From NCBI GenBank assembly GCA_022266195.1, contig WHVY01000004.1:9999501-10063500 (forward strand): a DNA stretch of 64,000 nucleotides, given 5' to 3'. Under the pieces are notes generated by a model. It did not search any database. It was not told where the DNA came from and saw only the letters and a list, made by a program, of their open reading frames with translations. Of this stretch, positions 45,959 through 58,591 are shown piece by piece (within the stretch, counting starts at the first letter, position 1; each line of letters begins with the position of its first letter). The position numbers and the translations under genes are program-made. This DNA is from Tetranychus cinnabarinus (taxonomy: Eukaryota > Arthropoda > Arachnida > Trombidiformes > Tetranychidae).

Positions 45959-48900
45959 TCATGTTAGTAAAGTATCATCAAACTGCTCTTCTTTAGGTTC
46001 TGGTTGTGCCAACACTTTTTTCAAAGTTTTGCTTATGCATTCTTGAAGGACTTCTTTAGCACCACGATCTAAAGCAGCAACCAGCTGTTGAGCACATTCT
46101 TCGTCTGATCTTAATTTCAAAACAGTAACCAATGCTTGCTCCGAATTTGACCTAACAGCCGTATTTTTCTCTTTCGTTCCCATAACTAATAAGGGGACAA
46201 GTGTTTTTAGGAAGCTCATTGGGAACGGACATGGGAGGTTTTTAGTTAAATATATTGATGAATTAGCCACCGTTTGTTTGACTTCATTATTTGCGTGATT
46301 CATACACTGTAAAAAAAGAAAGAGAAAGGATTAGCAATGTGAAAGAGTGAATCAAATTGATGAATAAAAATAACTAACTCTTGCAAAACTGGAAACTAAA
46401 TTTTGAGGCAATTGGTCATCTTTTGGTATTTTATATAGAAAAACATAGGCACAAGATTTAACTCCACTGCAAACAACAGGAATCCGATCTGTAGCTAGTT
46501 GAGCAAGGATATGCTTGACGACCTTTTCTTCCCATTCTGGTTTAAGCATTCTTTCGGGTGCCTCTTTTAAAGCGATTCGTAGAGCTACTGATTGACCATG
46601 GCGTCTATTCCAATATGAAGTTGGTTCATCTTCTAGAAGATGATCTTTCGCAACATTTTCTAATTCCTCATTAGATAACCATTTACAAAGAGTTCCTAAA
46701 CAGGAAGCCGCTGCATTTCGAACACTATCGTTAATACAATCAAGTAATGATGTTGTCGTCGATACAATGGCCAGTCTATTATTTTCCGTTATCTTTTCTC
46801 CGGCTTTCAAAATACCAAGTCTCAAAGCATACAACATTGTTTCTTTTTGTGAAGGATCATCTCCTCCAGTTAGTGCTTTTATATTATTGTGAATTTCAGC
46901 AAAAACTGGATCACATCGGGGGTGAATGGCTATTAAATGACTCATTGCATTAGCTGCTCTTAAGCGCACAATACGATTATTATCGACTAAAGACTTGAGG
47001 AAAGTTTGCTGTAGTTGAGGTATGAATGGACGCAAGAAAGAACCTGCTTTTGAAAGGAGAAGTGATAAAGTATCGAGGACGGAAACTTTCACATTCCAAG
47101 AGTATCGATCTCCTAAAATTCTGATTAAAGGACCAGCTATATTAACAACAGAAGATTTTAATGCTTCAGGACTAGTTAATTGGATAACTTCGGACAAACC
47201 ATCAGCAGCTTGCTCCTTTTGTTCAGGGTTACCATTGAGTATTGCTTCTCGGAAGATTGGCAAAATTGGTGTGATACCTTTATCTAAACAAAAACCTGGA
47301 AGAAGGGTCGATTTTTTAAGATCACTTGCTGCATGACGCACAGCAGATCTTACTTCTCCAAGGCATTCAATTTGTTCCTTAGAGTCTAAACTCTTTGTTA
47401 CCGAGGCAAGTGCTTCCCAGCTTAGTTGAAGAACTTGTTCATTGGAGTCGATGAATAGAAGAATCAAACCACGAATTAATTGAGGCACCAAAGAAGAGAA
47501 GGCAGCTTTAGTTTGACAACAATATACAAATAATAACTGAACAGATGCTCGACGAACAATTACTGACTCATTTCTAGCCGATTCTAAAAGGTGATCTACA
47601 ATGGTTCGAGTTCCTTGTTCATCGACGACAGATAAAATCACTGATTGACAATATTCCAATTCCTGAAAGTGATAAATAGATGTCAATAAGCGTTCAGATA
47701 TCAAAATAATAAATAATTGATATTTACCTGTTTTTCATTTGGTGTATCCAGTGCTCGACTCAATGAAATAAGAAGTGCAGGTAAAATTTTACCAAGATGT
47801 CTAGAAAGTGAATCACCAGCAACAGTTGCTAGAAGTGAAATAGCACGAGTGTTGATTGGAGGAACAGTCAACTATAAAGGAAAATATGATTAGATAAATA
47901 ATCAAAATTAAACTGAAAATACAAGCACAATTTAAATTACCTGTGGGACTAAATAAGGAAGAACAACTCGACTTTTGATGGCCATGATTTGACGAAGACC
48001 ATCCAAAGTATACTCTCCAAGAACAGGATCACCAAGTTGATTCAATAAATGAGGTAAGATTTCATCAAGAGCTCGAGAACCAACCGCTGAGTGTAAGCTA
48101 TCGAATGTTTTTGCTGCAGCCTGTCGAACCTCGGGCAATGGATCATATAAAGCTTTAGTAACAGTTGGAACCAAAGAATCAACAAATGCCTGAACCATTT
48201 CTCGACTTGTTGAAGACATAATCTCACTGAGTCCAATACAAACTCCTTGTCGCTGATCTGCTCGATCAGATTCTAATCCTTGTTCTAAGATTGGTATAAT
48301 TTCGGGTAAAACTCGTTCTCCCAATTTTTTAACTAAATCACCCAATGTTCTAGCAGCAATCTTCTGCTTATCATAGCTGTTAGAAGCTAAGCAACCAAGA
48401 AGCAGAAGGAAAAGAGTAGGCATAATTTCTTTCAGGGTTTTTGGAGTGTTGGATACAACAACCTTCCATACATGAAGAGCAGCTTGACGAACTGCTGGTG
48501 AAACATCACAACGTCCCATATAAAGTCCTGAAATAACACGATTACGCCTTTCAAGTCCTAGACAAGAAATAATTGCTTTGTATGATTGCTCAGTGCCAAA
48601 GTTGTCATCTTCATTAGCCGTTTCAGTAGTCATTTTACCAGATACACCAGAAATTTTGTACAGAAGATCACCGAGAAGTTGAACTGAACTGTAACGGATA
48701 CGCCAATTTTCATCAAATAAACCTTGTTCAAGTTCAGGAAGAAGCAACTGGATTGCAGTGTCGGCATACATATTGACGATACGTTGGCCTGCTTTTAAAG
48801 CAGTTTCACGAACAAATTCACTTTCATCAGCCAATGCCTTCAAAACTGGATTGATAATGCGTCCAATGTATGGAATAAAGTCTTGAGTGAAAACCATTGG

Positions 48901-51900
48901 AAGATAAATAAACAGCATAATGTAGCCATCCTTAACATGAGATGGAACGTCATTACGTTCTGAGGTTGCAATTATTTCTGGCATAAGTCGGTCCAACTTT
49001 TCAAGACCTAAACCTCCCATCACTTCAGCTAAACCTTGAGCAGCACCTGATCGATCAACGGATGATCCATCAGATGTGAGAGTAGCCATGAGCCATGGCA
49101 TTAGTTCATCAAGAACTTCTTCTCCCATTCCTTTGACCATTGCTCCAAGAGCTCGAGCAGTAACTGCACGAACCTCGGGAGCTGGATCAAGAAGAGATTG
49201 TTTAAGACCAGGAATAATCGATGGTAAATATGGAGAAAGGTCTTTTTGGTCAGTCAATGAGTACATATTACCAATAATTTGTGCAGCCATTTTACGAGTT
49301 TCAGTAGAGCGACCTTGAAAAGCTCGTTCAGTAACCGGCATGATAAGAGCTAATGATGGTGCGTCAATGAAATGAACAAATTTAGTGTTTAGCATAGTTG
49401 TTAGACATTTTTGTGTTTTGTTAGCAGGATCTTGAAGTGCTTCCAATAAAATTGGAACGATTGCTTGAATTTCTGGATTACGGATAACAGAACCAATTTG
49501 TTTCAAGGCTTGTTCAGCAGCTTGCTGGACTTTAGGATGAGAATCGGACAGAACAGACATAAGTTTAGGAACAATAGATGGGAGGCAAGATGATAATTGT
49601 TTGGGAGCACAAAAGGCCATAGCTCCAAGTAGTTCAATTGAACCTGTCTTGGTTCTCCATGAATCTTGCTCCAAAGCATCAAGGAGTGATGGTAAGACTA
49701 ATCTAACGCCGTGGGCACTTAATTTGATCATGAAAGCCTTTGCTGTATCATCTGTCGCTATACGAACCTTGGTGCTCTTATCACCGAAACAAAGTAAAAG
49801 ATTGGGTAGAATATGTATGATATAAGGCTCAAATAGTCTTCCCAACATAACACAAAGACGCTCAAATGCAAAAAGAGCACCTTCACGATGATTAGCATTT
49901 TTCTTATTAGTTATTGCTTCTGTAAGTGTTTCCATAATACCAAGTTGTTTCAATGATAAGATACCTAAACCTTTAACAATTCCAGCAATACCGTGAGCAG
50001 CACCACGACGTTCACCATGTTTATCCGATTCAAGCAAAAGCTGCAACAATTTCTGTACAATTATTGGCGCCTCGTCTTTAAATGCAGGTATCAACGGAGG
50101 TAAGCAATTAGCCACAGCTTCTTGCACAAGTTCAGATGGAGTGGACAATGTTTCGATCAATTTAACGACAATCGGCTTAACTTTTGCATCATCAGTTTCC
50201 AAATGTCTAGCAAGAGTTCCCATGAGAACGACTACACTTCTTTTAACTATGCCATTTTGTGTATTATCCTGAGCCTTGTCTAAGTATTTACGCAATATAT
50301 TTAACAATTGGTTCATGCATCTTTTCCCATGTTTATCGGCTATGCTAATACCAACTTCCAACATTTGACTTTGAACGTGTTCATTACAGTCACCTAAAGC
50401 CAATGGAATTAAGAAATTAGCTGTTTCTACCACAAGTTGATCATTCAGGTGACCAGCTATTTTTGTTAAAACAAGAGCTGCCCCAAGTCTAGGCTCATAA
50501 GGGTCAATTTGACTTTCAGGATTAATACGACCATATGGATCCTTTACTGGAGGAGGAGCCTTGGCACGATTCTTATAATAAGTCATTAGCTTGTGAACTG
50601 TTGGTTTAACTTCATTAGGATAAATTGAGAGTAGACCATCCATTGCAGAAGCTACAGAAGACCTTAAATTAGGTCCTGCTTCATTGAGATCTTCAATTAT
50701 GGCTGAACAGAGAATAGGCGAACTTTGAATTTCAATCATTTCCCATAACCTTTGAGCTTTACAAACGAGTTCTTCGTTCGTATCGAATCTAACAACCCAG
50801 CCTCGTTGTCGAAGAGCAACTTTAACTGGTGTCTCCTTATTTGTTCGAAGATAATCGGCCATCAATATCAGTGAGTCAAGAGAGACTTCTCTTACAGTTT
50901 CCAGTTCACTTTTGAGTCTATCCAGATATAATAAAATCTCTTCTTTGTCAGGTTTTGCACAACCTTCATCACCACTACTAGATTTTGCAATTGATCTGAT
51001 TGCTTTCATGATGAGTGGTTCAAGGTAAGGAATTGGTTCCTCTAAAAAGTTGTACAACCTTTTCAAAGCTTCATATCTAGGAAGATATTGAGGATTGATA
51101 AGATATGCGCTTTCATCAATCTGGTCATTTTCATCAATCTCAGGCTCTTCAAATCGCATCTTTGAATGTTCAATTGTTATTTCTAAACATTTCTCGATTA
51201 ATTCAGCATCTTTTACGTCAGCTCTCATGAGATAACTGAAAAGAGGGAAACAATACGTAAAAGCAGGAGCTGTTAATCGCATGTAAGCCGATGATGCCAA
51301 TCGTTTCTCGTACTTGTCTCTTGATTGTGGAGGACAAGTTTTCTCGTGAAGATAATTGATAATTTGTTCAGTCACTACTTTAAGATCCTCTTTAACCCAT
51401 TCTTCTGAAATTGGATGATATGGTTTTAACAGCCGTAATATGGTGTAGCCAATTTTTTTATCAAAATCATCTGGAGTTTGGGTATAAAGGAAGGAACACT
51501 CAGATAGAAATATGAAAGTATTAGAAATAATTTCAGAGCAAAGAGGTGACTGTATGAGGTTGATAAGCGAAGGAATCACTTTGTAAACTTGAAAAGCTGT
51601 TTGCATGTTGTTTCCTTCAACCAATGAATGAAGATAATGGATGGCAATTTTCAGATCATCATTTAAAGTTTTAAGGCGAGCTCGAATTTCGGATTCTTTT
51701 TTTAGTTGTGCTTTTTTGGCTGCCATTTGTTTCTCATTTAATGGTTCTTCTTTATTCTGTTTCTTTCGTTTCGCCTCAATTTCTTTTCGTAATTCAAGTT
51801 CAGCTAACTGTTCTTTGTAAGAGTATAACTTATTTTCTCGTTTGATGTTCTTCGTCTGCGTTTCTTCTTTAAGTGCAGTTACAACACTTTTATTCCATAG

Positions 51901-53700
51901 CTCGCCTTCTGGAAATTTATATATTTCAAATTCTTCAACTGTGATTGTCTGGAGATCAGGATTGTCAAGGATTTCCCTAAGTTTAGCAAATATTCGATCC
52001 ATGAATTGGTCAGGAAAATAACATACTAAACTTTTGATGCAATTACATTGAAGAGGGAGACTGTCTTTCTCTTTGAAAATTGACTCACATAGTTCACCAG
52101 CTATTGATGTGATTAAAGTGTCTACTTTGCTTGGCTCAGCCAATTTTTTGACCATTGTTATCCAAAGTTTGGGTTCAGCTTCATAAAGAACAGGAACATG
52201 ACATGCAACAAATGAAGCAGTCAATACTCTACAAACATGATCCTCAGATAATCTACCAGCGGTTAAACTAGTACTTGTAATGCAATTGATCAAAGCTTGA
52301 ATGTTTACTGATTTTGATCCATCAGCTGTAACAGTGGTTTCACTTTCTTCTTTGTTTGAAATTGCTGTCTTCTCGTGTTTTACAAATATCTCTTTGAAAC
52401 TTGACATCAATGATGAATAGAAATCCACCTCACTTATGCTGTCTAACAATTTACGACATACTTTAATTGATTGTTTTCGGACCTCTGAAAATCCTGGCGA
52501 TACCATGAGATGTACCATGGGAATACTTATAAATCTAAACACAAAAAAAGAGCACATTAATATTCAATGCAAAGCAGAGCAAATTGAAATTGAGACACAA
52601 ACTTGATCTTATCCTTGATTTTGCTTTCATAATTGAGACATATTTCTTCAATAAACGAGAGCAACATTAATTGAGCTGAGGCCGGTACTTGAACAACAAA
52701 TTTATCCTGTAGGTAAGGTAACTTCGCCAACTCTAAAAGACCGTTCATAGTCGATTTATATTTTGTTTCTAAAGATAACAAAGATAAAAATGGCTGTTGA
52801 AAATAAATCCGAATGATTCCTGATTTTTTTCTTACCTAGTTGTTTATTTCGATAGAATACTTTGATTATAATAACAGCTGCATATAGCCCCTCAGTGATC
52901 ATAGGAATCTGTGAAACCGATGCGTTGAACGCCCTTGCAGCCGATGCTGTTAGCAAATCCATTAAGCTAAGCACTTGGTTGACGTTGTCATCATTTAATG
53001 CAGCATTGACACACGCAAAATATGCACTTTTGACAAGAGGTTGAGTATTCTTAGCGTTGCATAACTCCTTGACCCGACTAATTAACGCAGTTGGCATTCC
53101 ACCCACAGTAATTTTTTGACACCAAAGTTGCATTTGACTGGAAGCATGCACAATGGTTCCTTCATGAACTTCAGATTTCAAAAATGTTAACAGATGCTGA
53201 CACGCTATTTCACTCAATGCTGATGCTGATGAGCCCTCTTGAACACTGTGATGACTGAGAGCACCTATTCCACTAAGGGTACCATATCTTTGTGTAATTA
53301 TTGTTAATTTACCTTCCGATCCTTTTAGAATGCCAAAATAAAGATTTAAAAGAGTTTCAATCGCTGCTGAATCAGTACATTGAGCAGCTAAGTTTTGCGT
53401 TCCGGTAATGGCAATTTTTCTGAGATCATCATCTTTAGCAATTAAATTAACACCAATCATTTTACCAAGCTCAGCCACGTACGGACTCAAATCGAGGGAC
53501 AAATTTTTGATCAACTTGGAAGCCAATTCAAGATTAATCTCAGGGTTACGGAGAACTGATCTCTGTAAGGCCGGTAGTAGTTTATTTTTAAACTCCTCAT
53601 GACTGATTTGTCTTAAAACCTCAGAACCATCTTGAGAAGAGGCTTCGACGGGTAAATTTAAGCTCTCAAGAAATTTAATCACATTGTCATTCACTTTCAT
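45959..53700 (-). CDS. GCN1: GCN1, translational activator of the GCN2 eIF2-alpha kinase
   Basis: Six exons: 52836-53700, 52603-52768, 47941-52534, 47728-47871, 46379-47662 and 45959-46306 (stop TGA), all GT-AG with consistent phases. They give 2466 residues (human GCN1 is 2671). The protein is almost entirely HEAT repeats. The eEF3-like central region reads ESDKHGERRGAAHGIAGIVKGLG, FGDKSTKVRIATDDTAKA, ALEQDSWRTKTGSIELLGAM and DPAPEVRAVTARALGAMVKG. This is followed by the RWD-binding part (SDRADQRQGVCIGLSEIM). GCN1 binds stalled and collided ribosomes and activates GCN2 in amino-acid starvation (family knowledge). The start at 53700 (MKVNDNVIKFLESLNLP) is the only ATG upstream of the conserved part. 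A decayed 300-bp copy of exon 3 sits at 33474. MITEs flank the gene on both sides, but the coding region is intact. Confidence 0.95.
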
Positions 53701-54082
53701 GGTCACAAAACTAAGGATTTACCAAATTAAACAAAATTTATGTAATTTGAACTCAAACCAACTGATATTAAAAAACTCTAAAGTCTAGAGTCTAGACAAC
53801 AAAAAATTGAAGCTCGTGTCTTCTCTACAGTAAGGGACGGTATCATAATTATGATGACGTTAATATTTTCTCACGTGTTTATTTTAGTCAGGATTTTCAA
53901 ATACATGTATTTAATGACTCAGGATAAAACTAAAAGTAATTGGAATCGTAAAAATTTTAAACTGGAATCATCCAAAGTCAACAGCTGTGATCATATGCAG
54001 ATTCATGGATTATGAGCTCCAATTTTCGGATTGTTTCTTAATTTCAAACCGCTTCTACCATTACAGATTAATGTATGTGATA
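53701..54082. other. GCN1 promoter region
   Basis: About 380 bp between the GCN1 start and a MITE at 54083. No gene, no clear core element. Confidence 0.4.
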
Positions 54083-54389
54083 CAGTGAAGTACCAGTAAT
54101 TGCGACTACCAGTAATTGCGACTAAATTTATATAAGACCCCTTACATAGGTTGTTTACATTCAAATATTTGAATAAATGTGATTATAATCATCAGGTTTC
54201 GGCGATTTTTAACATAAACTTTAAAAAATTAGAAACTCTTTCAAGTGTTCACCTCAGTATCTGGTCAAAAGAAGATCTTAAACGAAGCTAATTAGATTTT
54301 AGCGATGAACTGTACTAATTAGCAAACATTTGCTCGTAAAATAGCTTTTTTGCTATTTCAAGAGAGTCGCAATTACTGGTACTTCACTG
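54083..54389. mobile_element. MITE, 307 bp, perfect 25-bp terminal inverted repeats, TA target site
   Basis: Ends are CAGTGAAGTACCAGTAATTG... and its exact inverse, flanked by TA on both sides (54081-54082 and 54390-54391). Just inside the left end, ACCAGTAATTGCGACT is repeated in tandem (two copies). The CAGTG end and TA duplication fit a Tc1/mariner-type non-autonomous element. The core has no transposase. Confidence 0.9.
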
Positions 54390-55787
54390 TATTTCCAGTG
54401 ACATCTCGTTCTCAGAACTTTCCTCTTGAATGGCTTTGAAATAGCAATTTGATGTGCTAACAGCCCGAATCGCTTGCAAAAGTGTTGATTTACCCTTACA
54501 AAATTTCTTAGTTTTATTGATAAAATCGAGCAGTTAAAAACAGAATTTTTCTCGGCCAACTGAACACTTTCTGTATTATAGCTTGATTCTCCAGCAATTC
54601 AAGACTTCAAAGACAATTTAAGTTTACCGGGAAATAAATGTGATTGATCAATAAACAATTATGGGCATTTTAATTGATGATTGTCACTTAAAAACAATAA
54701 TTTTAACTAGTGTGAACGATGCAAGTTGGACAAGTACTTTAACAATCATATAATGATTCTAACGATATTGAAAGGTTTGATTCGATCTCATTCAACAATA
54801 TAAAAGGCGTGATTTTTGATGTAACATGTAACACGTTCGACAAACCTCAGAACGACATGACATGAAGCACTCTTCCGATGTGCATGACTCTTCTTTAACA
54901 GCTAGATCTTTGTCAGAGACTCGAAGATTCCAGGAATCAGATTCGTATTGGGGCCAATCCTCGAATCCATCTAATCGAGTTAGTCCCACCAGAGAGAATA
55001 AATTGTATATAACTTGCTCATAAAGTAATTTGTTTGGAGCAAAATGAGATGATGATAAGTTGGGAGACATGTTAGCTTCCATGAGATAAACATTGAGAAC
55101 TCCATCCACTAAAAAGTCAAATCGAACCATCTCGAAAAAGTTTCTAAATTAAAGAGAAATAAAAAACAGTTATAAATTCACAGTCTTAGGAAATAAAAAC
55201 CAATATAAACAAAGTAAATTACCGATTTGATTTGGGAAAAGTCATCGAAGAAAGTCTTGCCATTGATGCATCTTTCTCTTTGTAAACATTCGTAATTGCT
55301 TCTTAAATTCGGTTCCACATCATTTCAGGGTCTTTACCAATTGACTTGAGATAGATATTTAAAGTTTGCTTCATGTTGTAATTCAGTTCGGTAAAATATT
55401 TGCTCAAACTTGGCATCTTTCGATTAGACAAAAATTGATATCATTTCATTAAACACTATGAATATTTTTCCATACCATTGATAGTCAATAAAATCGAGAC
55501 AATAATGAACAACTCACCTCCCAGATCGGTGTATAATCATCTCCAACAACATAAGACTGAAAATCACTGGCATTGAATGGATTGTATTTGTTTCCACACC
55601 ACCGGAGGAGTGCGTCTTTATCATAAATGTAAACTCTGAGAGGATTGAATGACATACAAACCAATATCAAATTTTCTGAAACGAACAAACTGATTGTAAA
55701 CAATTTTTAAAAACTCAAAACATGATAGAAAAAAAGAGTATTGACTGCTTCACGCTAAAATTAAATAAAATAATGAAAATTCAAATA

Positions 55788-55981
55788 CACTAGAGTACCC
55801 GGTTAAAGCAATTTTCACAGTCGCCATCTATGATTTGATGAAAATTTACATCGTTTTTATAATTCATATAATCCCGTCACTTGCCTAAATTTTAAGCGCT
55901 ATCAGTTTCTGAAAGCCATTATCACTAGATGGAGACTTACTTACTGTTAGAAAAAAATTGCTTTAACCGGGTACTTTAGTG
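55788..55981. mobile_element. MITE, 194 bp, CACTAG...ACCCGG family, copy 1
   Basis: Lies inside the TTLL-like gene, in the intron between 55675 and 56115. Ends CACTAGAGTACCCGGTTAAA and its inverse with one mismatch (CTTTAGTG), flanked by TA on both sides. The core includes TTTTAAGCGCTATCAGTTTC. Near-identical to 59743-59928. Confidence 0.9.
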
Positions 55982-55985
55982 TATA

Positions 55986-56090
55986 GGGTGTTGAGAAAGT
56001 TTATGTAGGGAAAAAACTATCCCTCAACACCGTATATAAAGAAAATTATGTTTTCCCCCTAAAATTGAAGCATAAACTTTCTCAACACTC
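55986..56090. mobile_element. Small terminal-inverted-repeat element, 105 bp
   Basis: Left end GGGTGTTGAGAAAGTTTATG, right end the inverse (CATAAACTTTCTCAACACTC). An internal CCCTCAACACC echoes the end. It sits immediately beside the MITE at 55788-55981 in the same intron. Target duplication not clear. Confidence 0.7.
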
Positions 56091-57579
56091 CATTTATTAA
56101 ACATGTTCACTTACTTTCCGTCAATAAGAAGAGGATTTTGAATATATTCTTGCACAAAGTGTCCACTGTCATCTAAATTAATTTCGTCAATCTTTTCTAT
56201 CCAAATTCCTCGATGATTGTTACTCTTCTTGACCCAAAGACGATCAGGATTATTTTTAGCCTGTTGAAATACAGAGAAATTATTATCGGAACAAAAAGAG
56301 TTAACAAAGCAAATTATCAAGCATACTGATCAACTAACAAATTGATCAAGTTGTTCATTTGTTGCTTAATAGGTTTCGAAGATTCATTTTTTGAATGCAT
56401 TTTAACCTCTACTGAAAGTATTAATACAATTAAGTTAAATTCAGTTGAGCAAATGAAAGAATAAACAATTCCCTCAAATCAAAATATATCAATACATCGT
56501 ATAAAGACTTGATTTTGATACAATTGGAGGGAAAAAGAAAGTGATGTTTAAAAACTGAAAATGGTGAAAACTTACATATTCAAAAAACTTGTCCTTTTCT
56601 TTAGGTAAATGGAAAGCTTTCGGTATATGATCCATAGATGTTGTTGCAAGACTAACCTTGTTAGTAATGTAACCAGAACCAGGAAAATGGTTAACCTAAA
56701 CAAAAAAAAAGATTGAAAAATTAAAACAGATGAAATCATAGATCATAGTTGAAACGAAGCAAGGCATAAATCTGTTGCTGAACAAAGAGATGAGCCACAA
56801 ATGTTTCTACCAAAGCTTTATCTCGAATCGAGGCTTTTACTCAATTTTTCCTCAACATAACTGACTAAATTGGTTTTTTGATTGGATTTAAAATTACCTT
56901 TTGGTGTGGCCGGAGAGAAGTGAAAAATTCTTTACCAAATGGGGAATCATGAGACCACAAAACATCCCATTCTTGATTGAATCCATCTACTCGTTGATAA
57001 CCAATACGGTCGAATGATTCAATAACGTGACGAAGATAGCCAGACTCCATCTATCCCGGTAAATATAGATTTATTTTGTTTAATTTAAAACAATAACAAG
57101 TGTGCATAATAAGATGAGATATACTTACATTTCTTCCAATAATCCAAACTCTTGGCTTGCCACTGGTCAATAATGCTTGACGAACTTGCGTTGAGTTTTT
57201 ACTAACCAAAGATGCTTCCTCGTCAGTCAAGATTGAATCTAATTTGGAAATGTCTATGGACCCATCGGAATTCATTTTGTACACCATTCCCAAATTAAAG
57301 GCAGTTAAAACTAAAACAACTGACAATAGACTAGTGATCAAATTTAAGCGAGATTTTATGCAGGAATCCAATTTACTGTTAGCAGATGACCTGACTTGAT
57401 TTGAATCTCGGTCAATCCCACCACTTTGTTTGCTTTGTTTTTGGGTAGCTGATTTCTGGAAAGTGAGTTGTTGAATAGATTTGCACCGGTATTAGTCATT
57501 TGTTGATTATTACTTCTGAAAAATTAATCTTTAGGAAAGCATTTCTTACCTTGTTTGTTTCCTTACGTTGCCGTATCAT

Positions 57580-58120
57580 TTTAAACAGACAGAAAATAAA
57601 AGTTAACTGCTAACACAGAGTTATAAGGGCAAAGTTTTTTTCAAAACAAAAATGGTGGTTGAAGAACAGAAGAACAGAAGATGGTAACAGCAATATGATG
57701 CTGATGATTATTTAGTGAATTGTGTGAAGGTAAAAAGATAAGATGTAGCTCCATTCAAATCGCCATCCTCATGAAACTTGACTTTCAACTTTTAAAGATT
57801 CAGATAATCTTCTTCGTCGCTCTCACATAAACATTTGAACTTTCTTAAATATGATTAGCATTTCATTCGATTATGATTATGCTGATGGTAATAATGATGA
57901 CGATGAGACATGAAAACAAAGGCATTTTATCCTTTACCTTCTTTTCACTTCAATAATTTTGGAATCAATTGATTATTAATAAACACTCTTTATTTGCACT
58001 TTCTGTATATTCACTGAATTATCAAAATTTTTCAATAATAAAATGTTTAAACATCACGGAAGTCACAAAGGAAGTCAATAATAATGTTTACACCGATATA
58101 AATTTATTACAATTAAAATT
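57580..58120. other. Upstream region of the TTLL-like gene
   Basis: No gene; the first 100 bp may hold its promoter. Confidence 0.4.
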
Positions 58121-58591
58121 ACAAGCTGAGCCCCGATCATGACTGATCGTAAATTTCTTTTAACTGAATACAAAAAAATCCAGTCCACATTTAAAGATTC
58201 AAATTGATGAAAATCAGTGAGAAATGAGAAAAAATAAAATAAAATTTGGTTCAAAAGTTGAGGCAACATATTTTTTACCTAACTCTTTGCTCGAAAAATG
58301 GTTTTACATATCCTTCTAATTTAACAATAAACCAACAATCAACCTGAACAACCAAAACATTTTTTCCCCCAAAGTCAATGGTAAAAGATACGGATTCTGC
58401 ATTTTTTCCCCTACCCTGTTTGAACGCTAATTTCTCAGGTACCTGAATTCCAATAAAGTTCAGAGTATTTTTCGTGGATGTGGTTTAATCATGGCTTTCA
58501 GGCTGTGAAAAATTTTTCTTTAGAATCCTTTTAGTTTGGCCACAATCTTTACGCAAAAATTTCATGTTTTGACTTTATATATGGTATAGAT
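58121..58591 (+). repeat. Dispersed repeat A, copy 2
   Basis: Near-identical in reverse complement to 29249-29718. Left end ACAAGCTGAGCCCCGATCAT, right end TATATATGGTATAGAT. No terminal inverted repeats seen. Confidence 0.8.

Larger units (their letters stand above)
54792..57579 (-). pseudogene. TTLL15-like tubulin-tyrosine-ligase family gene with two apparent lesions
   Basis: Eight exons reconstruct: 57550-57579, 57129-57455, 56898-57050, 56576-56695, 56115-56260, 55518-55675, 55223-55416 and 54792-55143. They encode a TTLL-type ATP-grasp ligase with an N-terminal membrane segment (NLITSLLSVVLVLTAFNLGM). It also has VNHFPGSGYITNKV, LWVKKSNNHRGIWI, FVQEYIQNPLLIDGK, KFDIGLYV, NPLRVYIYDKDALLRW, VGDDYTPIWE and MEANMSPNLSSSHFAPNKLL. 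Two lesions are visible. In exon 6, KFDIGLYV and NPLRVY are in different frames, with roughly a dozen bases too few between them. In exon 7, the codon before EAITNVYK reads TAA where the family has Glu. Splice sites and all other exons look intact, so inactivation is recent, or one or both lesions are sequence errors. TTLLs add Glu, Gly or Tyr to tubulin; TTLL15 is a membrane-anchored divergent branch (family knowledge; branch assignment tentative). Confidence 0.8.

Noticed and set aside
49076..49318. Plus-strand frames opposite GCN1 (also 47022-47336, 49601-49825)
   Set aside because: Lie inside a clearly coding HEAT-repeat exon on the other strand; no recognisable protein.
58075..58269. Minus-strand frame with VKRNLRSVMI, echoed at 60464-60649 (VKRNLRSAMI)
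   Set aside because: Similarity comes from the shared end of dispersed repeat A; too short to claim a protein.
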